A stretch of DNA of 64,000 nt from Myxococcales bacterium. GTDB lineage: Bacteria > Myxococcota_A > Polyangia > Palsa-1104. A model generated the notes under the pieces. It saw nothing but the letters and a program-made list of their open reading frames with translations. It did not search any database and was not told the origin of the DNA. The stretch lies in NCBI GenBank assembly GCA_003170275.1, contig PNAM01000055.1, forward strand, positions 1-64,000, written 5' to 3'. Both the position numbers and the translations under genes were made by a program. The stretch's first letter is position 1, and the number at the start of each line of letters is the position of its first letter. Shown piece after piece: positions 35,016 through 49,089 of this stretch.

Positions 35016-38000
35016 ATGTCCAAAGTTTCAGAGTCGGAGATCCAGTCGATCGTCGAGCGGCTGCGGCTGGGGCGATGCGTTTTGTGTGCAGGTAGCCGGA
35101 TCGCGCCTTCGGGCGGTGGCGACGGGACCTTTCGCGGGCTCGTCGAGAAGCTGCTCGAGCAGGTCTCCGATGCCGACAAGGGCGACGCGCAGGCGGTGCT
35201 CAAGAACCGCCCACTGGCGTTGGCAGGTTTCGTGCGGCGCCGCCTTGGAGACCGCTTCGTGCCGTCGCTGAAGCTGGCCACCGTGTCGCAGGCCGAGCTC
35301 CCCGAAGTGGTGCGGCTCCTCGGCGAGCTGCCCTTCCGCGCGATCGTGACCACCTCCTACGACGATACGTTCGAGCGCGCGTTCACGCGCGACGGCGCGA
35401 TGCCCAAGGTGTACACGCCCTCGGACGCGGCCGAGCTGAAGAAGGACGGCAAGGCGCGCTTCGTGTTCAAGGCGCTCGGCGATCCGGCCCGCGCCGAGAC
35501 GGTGGTATGGAGCGCCGAGGATCTGCAGGGCGCGCTCGCCGACGGCGGCTATCGCACGGTCGCGCATGATCTGTACCGGTCGCGCAGCTTTCTGTTCGTC
35601 GGCTTCGAGGGTGGCGACCCCGATCTCGGCATCCTGCTCGAGCGCGTGCTCTCCGGCGCGCGCGCTGGCGACACCGAGCACTTCGCCGTGCTGCCCGGCC
35701 TGTCGGCGATCGAGAAGGAAGAACTGTACGCGGCCTACAAGATTCGCGTGCTCGAGGCCGAGGACGTCTCGGAGCTGGCGCGCAGCCTCAAGGAAGCGCT
35801 CGGCGACAACCACGGCCCGGTGCTGCCGGACGACGACGACGCCGACGGCTGGCTCGCGCTCCTGGCCGAGGATCCGGCGCGCTCCGACGCGCTCGATCGG
35901 CTCGACGCGCTCGAGAAGAAGCTGCGCGAGCTCAACGATCACGAGAAGCTGGTCGACCTGTTCCTCGGCCGCGTGGGCGTCGAGCAGGACGCGTCGAAGC
36001 GGTCGCACATGCTGCTCGAGGTCGCGCGCCTGTTCGAGAACGAGGTGGGCGACCTGGCCAAGGCGTTCACCGCGCTGCTCGCCGGCTATAAAGAGGATCC
36101 GCAGCCGAACGTGTGGACCGAGCTCGAACGGCTCGCGTCGGCGACCGGCATGTGGACCGAGCTGCTCTCCGAGCTGACCGAGGTGGTGCCGTCGCTGCCC
36201 GAGCTCGATCGCGCCGGCGCGTGGGTGCGCGTCGCGCGGCTGTACTCGGACAAGCTGGGCAACACCGAGTACGCGCTCACGTCGCTGACCGAGGCGCTCA
36301 AGCTGGCGCCCGATCTGACCGAGGCGCAGGAGATGCGCATCACGCTGTTGCGCCGCTCGGAGCGTTGGAAGGAGCTCGCCGATGCGCTGTGGAAGCGCGC
36401 CGTAGAGGAAGACGCGCCGGGCAAGCGCGCCGAGCTGTACATCGAGCAGGCCGACATCTACGAGAACCGGCTCAGCGATGGCGCGCAGGCCATCCGCTGC
36501 TACCAGCAGGCGCTCGAGGCCGAGCCGGGCTCGCATGACGCGCGCACCGCGCTGGAGACGCTGCTGCGCCGCCGCGGCGAGTGGAAGGATCTCGCGGCCG
36601 TGCTCGACGACAAGGCCAAGCTTGCCGGCGCTGAAGATGCGGTGATGATCCGCCGCGAGGTGGCCGAGCTGTTCGCGGAGAAGCTGAGCGATCGCAAGGC
36701 GGCCATCGAGCGCTACGAAGCGCTGCGTGACGAGGCGCCGCGCGATCTGCAGACGCTGCGCGCGCTCGAGCGGCTGTACGAGCAGGATGGCCGCCACGAG
36801 GACTATCTGAGCGTGCTCGGGCAGCAGGCTGAAGCGGTCGACTCCGAGCGCGAGCGGGCCGCGCTCTACCGCCGCATGGCCGCCGAGTGGGAAGAGCAGC
36901 CGGGCAGCCTGGCCCATGACCGGGCCGAGGAGTGTCTGGAGAAGCTGCTGCAGCTCGACGCGCGCTCCGAGGACGCGTTCCGCTCGCTCGAGCGGCTCTA
37001 TCGCGCCGATCACAAGTGGGACGAGCTGGTCGACGTGTACCGCCGCCACGCGACGATCGTGCCGGCGCCCATCCGCGGCGAGATCTACGCGCAGATCGGC
37101 TCGATCTACGAGCTCGAGCTCAAGGACGCGACGCGCGCGATCGAGGCGTTCCTCGACGTGGACACGGCGCTGCCGAACCACGCCGAGGCGTTGCAAGCGC
37201 TCACCCGGCTGTACGAGAAGTCCGAGGCGTACGAGAAGACCATCGAGCTCTACGAGCGTCGCGCCGGGCTGGCCGAGGTTCGCGCGCACAAGGTCGAGCT
37301 GTTCCACCGCGCCGGCGAGCTGACCGCCGAGCGGCTGGGCGACGCCAAGGCGGCCGAGGCGCGCTTCATGCGCGCGCTCGAGCTCGACGCGACCTACGTG
37401 CCGGCGATGACCGCGCTGGTCGAGATCTATCGCAAGAACGGCGAGTTCTTGAAGGCCGCCAAGCTCTTGGTCGAGGCCGTGCCGCACACGCCCAACCGGC
37501 TCGAGCGCACCCGCCTCTTGGTCGAGGCGGGCGAGATCTTCGACGGGCTCGAGGACAAGAAGAAGGCGACGCAGCTCTACCTCGACGCGCTGTCGGTCGA
37601 TCCGGAGCACGTCGAGGCCGGCGAGCGCGTGGCCGAGCTCTTGTGGGAGGCCGAGCGCTACAACGACCTGGTGCCGGTGCTGGAGATGCTCACCCGCAAG
37701 GCCGCCGATTCGAACCTGCAGATCGAGCGGCTGGTGCGGCTCGGACGCGCGGCCAAGGCGATGGGCCTCACCGACAAGGTGCAGAAGGCCTACACGCGCG
37801 CGGCCGAGCTCGACCCGACCAACCTCGAGGCGCAGCGCGGCCGGGCCGATCAGCCCTATCAGAAGGGCGATTGGAAGGAGGCGCGCGCTTCGCTGGAGAA
37901 GGTGTTCGAGCATCACGTGGACGACCTGCCGCCGTCGGAGCGCGTCGAGCTGTTCTATCAGCTCGGCACCTGCGAGCTCAGGCTCGAGCGCAAGGACCAC

Positions 38001-39818
38001 GCGAAGGATTGGTACGGCAAGGCGCTGGAGGTCGATCCGACGCACCGCCCGTCGCTGTTGGCGATGATGGAGTTCGGCGAGACCAAGCCCGAGTCGCTGA
38101 TCGACGCCAAGAAGGCGCTGCTCGCCACCGCGGACGGCGAGGAGAAGGTGCGGCTGCTCAGCGAGATCGGCGATCTCTACCTCGACAAGCTGGAGGATCC
38201 GCCGCTGGCGGTGGGCGCGTATCGCGAGGCGCTCGAGCTGCGGCCGGACGATCACAAGCTGTTGCACAAGTGCCTCGACGTGTACGTCGAGCAGAAGGCG
38301 TGGGCGCAGGGACTGGAGATGCTCGAGCGGCTGATCGCGGCCGAGAAGAGCCCGACCGTGCGCGCCAAGTACCGGCACGCGGCCGGCCTGATCTGCCGCG
38401 ACGAGCTGGGCAGGCCGGAAGAGGCGGCCAAGCTGCTCATCGAGGCGCTCGACGACGATCAGACGCTGGAGCGCTCGGCGCAGGCGCTCGAGGAGCTGTT
38501 CAACGAGCGGCAGGAGTGGAAGGAGCTGGCGCGCTTCTACCGCAAGGAGCTCAAGCGCATCGGGCCCGAGACCTCGGACGGCCAGAAAGATCCGAAGAAC
38601 GCCGAGCGGCTGCGGCTGTGGTCGGCGCTCGGCGAGGTGTGCCTCGACAAGCTGGGCGAGCGCGAGAGCGCGCTGGCGGCCCTCGAGGTGGCGCTGACGC
38701 TCGATCGCAACAACCTCGATCGGCACAAGCAGCTCGCCGATCTGTACGTGCAGGCCGGACCGGACCGCTTCGACAAGGCGATCCTCGAGCACCAGATCCT
38801 CCTGCGCGTGGAGAAGCAGCGGGTGATCAGCTATCGCTCGCTCAAGCACCTGTACGTGCAGACCGGGCAGCGGGACAAGGCGGCGGCGTGCTCGTACGCG
38901 CTCACCTTCCTGAAGAAGGGCGAGCCGGACGATCAGAAGGTGGTGGGCGAGCTCAAGGCCAAGGCCGGGCAGCCGATGGCCGTGGCGCGGCGCGCGCTCA
39001 ACGACGAGGTGTGGACGAGGCTGGCCCACCCCGACGAAGATCGCTTCCTACAGGTCCTGTTCTCGACGGTGTCGCCGATGCTGACCGCGGCGCAGGCGCA
39101 GCCGCACAAGACCTACAACCTCGTCCGCAAGGACGCGGTCGACGCGTCGGATCCGCGGCCGTTCGCCAAGGCGCTGCGCTACGTGGTTTCGACGCTGGCG
39201 GTGCCGGCGACCGAGACCTATCTGCGCTACGAGCAGAAGGAGCCGATCACGTTCCTCAACTGCATCGACAAGCTCCCGGTGCCGGTGTTCATCGTCGGGC
39301 AGCCGCTAGCCGGCGACAAGCGGCCCGAGCGCGAGCTGGTGTTCGAGCTGGCGCGCCGCGCCGCGCATCTGCGGCCCGAGCGGATGCTGCGCTATGTGCT
39401 ACCGCAGCCGGCGCAGCTCGCCCACATCATCGACGCGGCCATGCTGATCGGCGAGATGCCGACCGAGAAGGGCGCGTCGCAGCCCAACCCGACCGGCGAG
39501 CTGGCCAAGACCGCGCAAGGCATGAAGCGCGCGCTCACGCCGGTGCAGCTCGAACAGGTGGCGAGCGTCGGGCGCAAGCTGCGCGCAGCCGGCGTCAAGA
39601 GCGAGGCGGCGGCGCTCGGCTGGTTGCAGACCAGCGACCTCACCGCGTCGCGCGCCGGGCTGGTGCTGGCCGGCGATCTGGAGACCTGCGCACGGCTGCT
39701 GGCGGCCGAGGCGCAGTCGGCCAGCTCGCTACCGGCCATGCAGCGCCTGCTGGACCTGGTCTGGTCCAGCGTCACCGAAGAAATGTTCGCCGTTCGCAAG
39801 CACCTCGGCCTGATGTAG
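35016..39818 (+). CDS. 1600-residue protein: N-terminal SIR2-like domain plus long TPR array
   Basis: Residues 1-265 have a SIR2-like fold: GRCVLCAGS at the nucleotide-site position, VTTSYDDTFERAF, then FLFVGFEGGDPDLGILL. The usual catalytic motifs are degenerate: TTNxD reads TTSYD, and KLHGD reads KALGD (residue about 150), so the active-site Asn and His are replaced. About 300-1330 is a nearly unbroken helical TPR array of about 30 repeats. The last 250 residues form a distinct domain (PRPFAKALRYVVSTLAVP, then PERELVFELARRAAHLRPERML). GGGAG eight bases before ATG 35016 fixes the start. There is no signal peptide, so it is cytoplasmic. Its role may be a sensor/scaffold rather than an NADase. 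Confidence 0.85.
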   Translation: MSKVSESEIQSIVERLRLGRCVLCAGSRIAPSGGGDGTFRGLVEKLLEQVSDADKGDAQAVLKNRPLALAGFVRRRLGDRFVPSLKLATVSQAELPEVVRLLGELPFRAIVTTSYDDTFERAFTRDGAMPKVYTPSDAAELKKDGKARFVFKALGDPARAETVVWSAEDLQGALADGGYRTVAHDLYRSRSFLFVGFEGGDPDLGILLERVLSGARAGDTEHFAVLPGLSAIEKEELYAAYKIRVLEAEDVSELARSLKEALGDNHGPVLPDDDDADGWLALLAEDPARSDALDRLDALEKKLRELNDHEKLVDLFLGRVGVEQDASKRSHMLLEVARLFENEVGDLAKAFTALLAGYKEDPQPNVWTELERLASATGMWTELLSELTEVVPSLPELDRAGAWVRVARLYSDKLGNTEYALTSLTEALKLAPDLTEAQEMRITLLRRSERWKELADALWKRAVEEDAPGKRAELYIEQADIYENRLSDGAQAIRCYQQALEAEPGSHDARTALETLLRRRGEWKDLAAVLDDKAKLAGAEDAVMIRREVAELFAEKLSDRKAAIERYEALRDEAPRDLQTLRALERLYEQDGRHEDYLSVLGQQAEAVDSERERAALYRRMAAEWEEQPGSLAHDRAEECLEKLLQLDARSEDAFRSLERLYRADHKWDELVDVYRRHATIVPAPIRGEIYAQIGSIYELELKDATRAIEAFLDVDTALPNHAEALQALTRLYEKSEAYEKTIELYERRAGLAEVRAHKVELFHRAGELTAERLGDAKAAEARFMRALELDATYVPAMTALVEIYRKNGEFLKAAKLLVEAVPHTPNRLERTRLLVEAGEIFDGLEDKKKATQLYLDALSVDPEHVEAGERVAELLWEAERYNDLVPVLEMLTRKAADSNLQIERLVRLGRAAKAMGLTDKVQKAYTRAAELDPTNLEAQRGRADQPYQKGDWKEARASLEKVFEHHVDDLPPSERVELFYQLGTCELRLERKDHAKDWYGKALEVDPTHRPSLLAMMEFGETKPESLIDAKKALLATADGEEKVRLLSEIGDLYLDKLEDPPLAVGAYREALELRPDDHKLLHKCLDVYVEQKAWAQGLEMLERLIAAEKSPTVRAKYRHAAGLICRDELGRPEEAAKLLIEALDDDQTLERSAQALEELFNERQEWKELARFYRKELKRIGPETSDGQKDPKNAERLRLWSALGEVCLDKLGERESALAALEVALTLDRNNLDRHKQLADLYVQAGPDRFDKAILEHQILLRVEKQRVISYRSLKHLYVQTGQRDKAAACSYALTFLKKGEPDDQKVVGELKAKAGQPMAVARRALNDEVWTRLAHPDEDRFLQVLFSTVSPMLTAAQAQPHKTYNLVRKDAVDASDPRPFAKALRYVVSTLAVPATETYLRYEQKEPITFLNCIDKLPVPVFIVGQPLAGDKRPERELVFELARRAAHLRPERMLRYVLPQPAQLAHIIDAAMLIGEMPTEKGASQPNPTGELAKTAQGMKRALTPVQLEQVASVGRKLRAAGVKSEAAALGWLQTSDLTASRAGLVLAGDLETCARLLAAEAQSASSLPAMQRLLDLVWSSVTEEMFAVRKHLGLM

Positions 39819-39854
39819 GCTTCGTTCAGATTTAGCTTAACAGGGGTAGCCTCC

Positions 39855-40772
39855 ATGAAAAGAGATCGGCTGTACGGGTACGCGCTGTCGGCGGTGCTGC
39901 TGCTCGGCATCGGCGCGGCGGTCGTCGAGTGCACGGGCGGAGCGGTGTGCGGCAACGGCACCAAGGAAGACGGCGAGGACTGCGACAACGGCGTGAACAA
40001 CGGCACCGCGGGCAACACCTGCTCGGCGGCTTGCAAGTCGATCGCCGCGCCCCCGCACGCCTCGATCCAGGTCTTCTACACGCGCGTCAAGGTGGACGTG
40101 GGCGACTCGTACCCGAACTATCCGAGCCCGAGCTGCAACGAGCTGGGCGTGGACAAGGCGCACATGGTGCTCACCGGGCCGATGCCGATCGACGTGATGG
40201 TCGCCTGCTCGTCGCCGTCGATGCAGTTCGACCCGGTCATGCCCGGCACCTACCAGGCTGCCATCACGCTCCTCGACTCCACCGGCGCGGCGGTCACCAA
40301 GACCGCGATGTCGGCCATGGTCGACGTGCAGATCGGCAACCAGACCAACATCACCGTCGACTTCCTGCCCGAAGATTATCTCAAGAGCTACACCGGCAGC
40401 CTCGACTTCCTGGCGTCGTGGGGCGCGGCCAACAAGGCGTGCGGGGACGTCACGCCGGTGGTGACGCTGGAGACGCTCAAGCTGGTCAAGATGGGCACCA
40501 CTACGCCGGTGGCGGCGATGACCAACTCGATGCACAAGCTCGACGGCACGGCCGCCGGCTGCTTCACGATGAGCGGGGCGATGGGGTACGAAGAGGTCGT
40601 CGCGCTGCCGTGGGGATACTACGATCTGACGGTGACCGGGCAGGCGGGCGGGGTCACGGCGTACTGCAAGAAGTTCAAGATGTTCACCGGGCCGGGGGCG
40701 GCGAATCCCACGTTCGCCCTGGTGGTCGACGACGTGAACAGCTTCGACGGCGGGGCGTCGGCCTGTCCGTAG
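39855..40772 (+). CDS. Lipoprotein/secreted protein with DUF4215-like Cys-rich repeat
   Basis: A 305-residue protein. A hydrophobic signal (about 8-28) ends in VECTGG; the Cys may be lipidated. CGNGTKEDGEDCDNG near 33-47 is the DUF4215-like disulfide repeat frequent in Myxococcota surface proteins. The rest is beta-rich, with SWGAANKACGD and GYEEVVALPWGYYD. Function unknown. A small lipoprotein in another frame begins at or near its stop. Confidence 0.75.
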   Translation: MKRDRLYGYALSAVLLLGIGAAVVECTGGAVCGNGTKEDGEDCDNGVNNGTAGNTCSAACKSIAAPPHASIQVFYTRVKVDVGDSYPNYPSPSCNELGVDKAHMVLTGPMPIDVMVACSSPSMQFDPVMPGTYQAAITLLDSTGAAVTKTAMSAMVDVQIGNQTNITVDFLPEDYLKSYTGSLDFLASWGAANKACGDVTPVVTLETLKLVKMGTTTPVAAMTNSMHKLDGTAAGCFTMSGAMGYEEVVALPWGYYDLTVTGQAGGVTAYCKKFKMFTGPGAANPTFALVVDDVNSFDGGASACP

Positions 40773-40789
40773 CTTCCGTTGGTGCGCTC

Positions 40790-40990
40790 GTGGCGGCGCT
40801 CCTTTTGGGCGGGTGTGATTCGCAACCGGCGGACGACGGCTGCGTGACGGACGGCGACTGCGTGGCGGGAGCGCGGTGCGAGCCTGGGACCGGCGTGTGC
40901 GTGCAGTTTCACAATCCGATCGATGCCGGCGTTCCGGATCTGCTCGGGCTCGATCTCGGAGCCGCGACCGATCTGCCGGCGGCGGATTAG
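40790..40990 (+). CDS. Small lipoprotein, start uncertain
   Basis: A lipobox LLLGGC is followed by two Cys pairs (CVTDGDCVAG and CEPGTGVC) and an Asp/Leu-rich tail (PDLLGLDLGAATDL), the same tail style as the lipoproteins at 41968 and 60441. No ATG, TTG or GTG gives a normal signal peptide. GTG 40790 leaves only eight residues before the lipid Cys; CTG 40763 would give a better signal but overlaps the upstream gene. Expression may rely on coupling to that gene. The 66-residue product is real by composition; only its start is in doubt. Confidence 0.5.
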   Translation: MAALLLGGCDSQPADDGCVTDGDCVAGARCEPGTGVCVQFHNPIDAGVPDLLGLDLGAATDLPAAD

Positions 40991-41038
40991 CCGGCGCGCG
41001 CTGGCAAAGACCTCTCCTCCGCCGTATCCTTACGATCG

Positions 41039-41926
41039 TTGCGCCCCGCCCTGCTCATCACCCTGGCGATCGCCTGCGCTGGCTTCGACACCTCGACCGG
41101 CCGCGCGATCGTCCTGCGCCGGCCGGTCGAGGCGCTGGTCTCGATCCCGGGCGGGACGTTTCAGATGGGCGCCGACGAATCGGCGCAGAAGACCGCCGTC
41201 AAGCTGTGCCGCGAGGAGCTCGGACCGACGCAGGAGCGGGCCTGCCGCGCAGACATGTTCGTCTCCGAAGGCCCGGCCAAGACCGTCTACCTCTCGGCGT
41301 TCCAGATCGATCGCGTCGAGGTGACGGTCCACGCCTGGCGCGCGTGCGTGCAGGCGGGCGTGTGCTCACCGCAGCCGCTGTATCAGGCCGACGAGCGGTT
41401 TCTCCTTCCCGCGCTGCCGATGACCACGGTGAGCTGGCCCGAGGCGTCGGCGTACTGCGCCTGGCGCGGCGCGCGGCTGCCGTCGGAGGCAGAGTGGGAA
41501 CGGGCCGCCCGCGGCCGCGACGGGCGAACCTGGCCCTGGGGGAACATCCCGCGGCCGGGCGCGGCCAACCACGGGCGCATCTTCGTGCTCGGTGAGCTGA
41601 GCCCAAACCCGCTCCCGGTGCTGCAGCCCGATCCCTCCGACGGCTACGCCTTCCTGGCGCCGGTCGGCTCGTTCCCGAGCGGCGCCTCGGCCGACGGCGT
41701 GCTCGACCTGTCGGGCAACGCGCTCGAGTGGACCGCGGACGTCTATCACGAGGATCCGCCGCAGCGGCTGTCGACGGTGAATCCGCACGGCCCGGCGAGC
41801 GGCAGCCTGCGCGTGGTGCGCGGCGGCTCGTGGCGCCAACCGCGCATGTTCCAGCGCACCACCTCGCGGGACGGGCTCGCGCCAGAGAGCCGCTCGCCGG
41901 AAATCGGTTTCCGCTGCGCGCGGTAA
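41039..41926 (+). CDS. Formylglycine-generating-enzyme-fold protein, probably not an FGE
   Basis: A 295-residue SUMF1/FGE-sulfatase-fold protein. IPGGTFQMGAD, TTVSWPEASAYCAWRGARLPSEAEWERAARG and LSGNALEWTADVY are the family's conserved phrases. The segment RGGSWRQPRMFQRTTSRDG, where true FGEs carry the two copper-binding cysteines, has none. It may therefore be a binding or structural member. The N-terminus is a signal-like stretch, so it may be exported. The start is TTG 41039. Confidence 0.85.
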   Translation: MRPALLITLAIACAGFDTSTGRAIVLRRPVEALVSIPGGTFQMGADESAQKTAVKLCREELGPTQERACRADMFVSEGPAKTVYLSAFQIDRVEVTVHAWRACVQAGVCSPQPLYQADERFLLPALPMTTVSWPEASAYCAWRGARLPSEAEWERAARGRDGRTWPWGNIPRPGAANHGRIFVLGELSPNPLPVLQPDPSDGYAFLAPVGSFPSGASADGVLDLSGNALEWTADVYHEDPPQRLSTVNPHGPASGSLRVVRGGSWRQPRMFQRTTSRDGLAPESRSPEIGFRCAR

Positions 41927-41952
41927 ATCTTCCGGCCGGCCGCCGCTCGTGT

Positions 41953-41958
41953 TATACA
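41953..41958 (+). promoter_or_regulatory. Extended -10 (TGTTATACA) of the small lipoprotein at 41968
   Basis: TATACA preceded by TGT lies nine bases before ATG 41968, and only A-rich sequence without a Shine-Dalgarno separates them. Confidence 0.45.
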
Positions 41959-41967
41959 AAAAACATT

Positions 41968-42228
41968 ATGCGCTGGCTTCATCGACTCCTAGCCGTCCTC
42001 GTCCTCGGGTCGCCTCTGGCGCTCGCCGGCTGCAAGCAGGGCGTCAACGACCGCTGCCAGGTGATGTCCGATTGCGACGATGGCCTGATCTGCGTGTTGC
42101 CCGCCGACGGGACGCCGCAGACCGGAGGCACCTGTCAGCCTCCCGGCGGCGGCATCGACATGACCGCCCCCATCCAGCAAGACCTCTCGGGCACGCCTCC
42201 GCCGGATCTGACCAGCCAACCAGATTAG
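41968..42228 (+). CDS. Small Cys-rich lipoprotein
   Basis: An 86-residue protein. The signal peptide ends LALAGC (residue 22). Mature residues carry four cysteines (CQVMSDCDDGLIC, then GTCQPP) and a Pro/Asp/Leu-rich tail (IDMTAPIQQDLSGTPPPDL). The same disulfide pair and DL-rich tail recur in other lipoproteins of this window. It ends four bases before the convergent recQ stop. Confidence 0.8.
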   Translation: MRWLHRLLAVLVLGSPLALAGCKQGVNDRCQVMSDCDDGLICVLPADGTPQTGGTCQPPGGGIDMTAPIQQDLSGTPPPDLTSQPD

Positions 42229-42232
42229 GCGC

Positions 42233-44074
<1,842 letters not shown>

Positions 44075-44182
44075 TTCGAAGCTTATCGGCTGGTTGTCGC
44101 CGAAGTTGCGTCCCACGGCAACAAACTAACGCGTGGCTGTGACATTTCGGGCACTTCAGAGAGGGAAAGTGATCCCGTTCCG

Positions 44183-44674
44183 TTACTCGGTGATTTCGCG
44201 GAACTGGACGTTGAGGATCTCGTATTCGCGGGAGCCCTTGGGGGTGCGGACGGAGACGGTGTCGCCGGCTTCGCGGCCGATGAGCGCGCGGGAGACGGGG
44301 GCGGTGATCGAGATGAGGCCGCGCTTGATGTCGGCTTCCTGCTCGCCGACGATCGAGTAGACCACCTGGTCGCCCGATTCGGTGTCGGTCAGCTTGACCG
44401 TCGCGCCGAACATCACCTTGTCGCCGGAGAGTGATAGCGGGTCGATCACGTTGGAGAGCGCGAGCATGGTCTCGAGCTCCTTGATGCGCCCCTCGTTGAA
44501 GCCCTGCGCCTCTTTGGCGGCGGAATAGTCGGCATTTTCCGACAGATCGCCGTGGCCGCGCGCCTCTTCGATCGCCTTGACGATCTTGTAGCGGTCCACT
44601 TCCTTGCGCCGCTTGAGCTCTTCCTTGAGCCTCTGCGCCCCACGGGGCGTCATCGGGATCTTCGCGTCTGCCAT
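44183..44674 (-). CDS. greA: Transcription elongation factor GreA
   Basis: A 163-residue GreA, which rescues backtracked RNA polymerase by stimulating transcript cleavage. The N-terminal coiled-coil hairpin holds the acidic tip in GDLSENADYSAAKEAQ, and the C-terminal FKBP-like domain ends NVQFREITE. A good GGAAGGA precedes ATG 44674. It lies ten bases after the carB stop and should be its cotranscript, a gene order also seen in other proteobacteria. Confidence 0.95.
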   Translation of the reverse strand: MADAKIPMTPRGAQRLKEELKRRKEVDRYKIVKAIEEARGHGDLSENADYSAAKEAQGFNEGRIKELETMLALSNVIDPLSLSGDKVMFGATVKLTDTESGDQVVYSIVGEQEADIKRGLISITAPVSRALIGREAGDTVSVRTPKGSREYEILNVQFREITE

Positions 44675-44684
44675 GGGTCCTTCC

Positions 44685-47939
<3,255 letters not shown>

Positions 47940-47945
47940 CTCGCG

Positions 47946-48683
47946 TTACTGCTTCCGCTTGATCTTGGAGTGGTTGTCGAGGCGCGCGCCGGGCAACAGG
48001 TCGGGGAGCAGCTTCTCCACCTGGCCCGAGTAGCCCTTGCAGTCCCAGCTCAGGTCGGCGAGCCCGTCGACGATACGCCGCTTGATGCGCCGCGACTCTT
48101 CCTTCTCGTTGAGCAGCAGCTTGAGCAGCGGCTCGCGCGCGACCTCGGGCTCCTTGTGCCTGAGCAGCCCTTCGGTGGCGGTGAAGCGCACGCCCTCGTC
48201 CATGTCCTCGAGATAGGGAACCAGCGCGACCCCGCAGCGCGCGTCGTCCTCTTCACCGAGGTGGTGCAAGAGCTGGATCTTGCGCGACGGATCGCGCGCG
48301 TAGGTGTTGTCGTTGCGCTCGCACAGATCGGCGAGGATGGGCCACTTCTGCTCTTTGTCGGCGACCGCGTCCAGCACCTTCAGCCCCCAGGCGATCGACT
48401 CTGCCGAGCGCAGGTGCTGCTGCAGCTGCGGCAGGATCTTGGGGCCTTTCTTGATCAAGCTCTCGTAGACGAAGTCCTTCTCCTGCTCGTCCTCGATCGA
48501 CTTGTCGTAGCGGATGGTGAACCGGCTCAAGAGGCCGAGCGTGGCCTCGGGCTGACTCACGCCCGCGAGCGCCTCCAGCGACGCGAACCGGTCCGCACTT
48601 TGCGCGTCCTTGTTGCGAGCGCGCGCGACGTGTTTCTTCAGGCGGGCGTCAGGGCCGCCGAACAGTAGATCTTTCAACCCCAT
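47946..48683 (-). CDS. HEAT-repeat-like protein, function unknown
   Basis: A 245-residue helical protein (begins MGLKDLLFGG) with repeats such as VALVPYLEDMDEGVRFTATEGLLRHKEPEVAREPLLKLLL, typical of HEAT-like scaffolds. It has no signal peptide. It is the first gene of a likely operon with carB and greA, so it may bind or regulate CarB; that is inference from position only. ATG 48683 lies eight bases after an extended -10. Confidence 0.72.
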   Translation of the reverse strand: MGLKDLLFGGPDARLKKHVARARNKDAQSADRFASLEALAGVSQPEATLGLLSRFTIRYDKSIEDEQEKDFVYESLIKKGPKILPQLQQHLRSAESIAWGLKVLDAVADKEQKWPILADLCERNDNTYARDPSRKIQLLHHLGEEDDARCGVALVPYLEDMDEGVRFTATEGLLRHKEPEVAREPLLKLLLNEKEESRRIKRRIVDGLADLSWDCKGYSGQVEKLLPDLLPGARLDNHSKIKRKQ

Positions 48684-48691
48684 GCAGAAGC

Positions 48692-48697
48692 CGTATA
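48692..48697 (-). promoter_or_regulatory. Extended -10 (TGCTATACG) of the HEAT-carB-greA operon
   Basis: TATACG preceded by TGC lies eight bases before ATG 48683. It is the mirror of the -10 of the divergent PilZ gene within a 28-base gap. Confidence 0.45.
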
Positions 48698-48700
48698 GCA

Positions 48701-48706
48701 TACTAT
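48701..48706 (+). promoter_or_regulatory. Possible -10 (TACTAT) of the PilZ gene
   Basis: TACTAT lies five bases before ATG 48712. GAGG directly before the start would be inside the -10-to-start gap, so it is not a usable ribosome-binding site if this -10 is real. Confidence 0.35.
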
Positions 48707-48711
48707 GAGGT

Positions 48712-49086
48712 ATGGATCGTGGCCGTCCGGGTCCCGATCGACAGCATCCCCGAGTAACTGTCGATGCCTTCGTGCGTGTGCTCGGGGGCGAGCGCGAGTT
48801 CGTATTTCGCACGCGCGATCTGTCCCAGGGCGGGCTGTTCTTGTTCACTCGCGTGGGCCACCTGTACCCCTTCGAAGAGGGGACGGCGCTCAACATCGAG
48901 CTGTACGACTACGACCAGGCGGTCGACTTTCGCGCGGTGGTGGTGCGCATCGTCAAGGACGGCAGCATCGAGGGCGAGCGCTTTCCCGCCGGGTTCGGCA
49001 TCAAGATCGTCGAGATCGACGAGGCCAACCGCAAGCGCCTGGACGCCGTCATCGCGCGCGCCCAACGCGGCGAGCCGCTCTATTAA
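48712..49086 (+). CDS. PilZ-domain c-di-GMP-binding protein
   Basis: A 124-residue single PilZ domain. RQHPR near residue 10 is the RxxxR motif and DLSQGG near 37 the (D/N)xSxxG motif, so both c-di-GMP contacts are present. No other domain follows, so it must act by protein contact. Its stop is three bases before the start of the DISM-kinase gene, an arrangement that could tie c-di-GMP to that kinase. Confidence 0.9.
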   Translation: MDRGRPGPDRQHPRVTVDAFVRVLGGEREFVFRTRDLSQGGLFLFTRVGHLYPFEEGTALNIELYDYDQAVDFRAVVVRIVKDGSIEGERFPAGFGIKIVEIDEANRKRLDAVIARAQRGEPLY

Positions 49087-49089
49087 TAG

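Noticed and set aside
35016-39818. Confirmed anti-phage NADase
   Set aside because: The catalytic Asn and His are replaced, and no partner defence gene adjoins it; kept as a candidate only.
48701-48711. GAGG as ribosome-binding site of the PilZ gene
   Set aside because: It sits one base from the ATG, too close to work as a normal Shine-Dalgarno.
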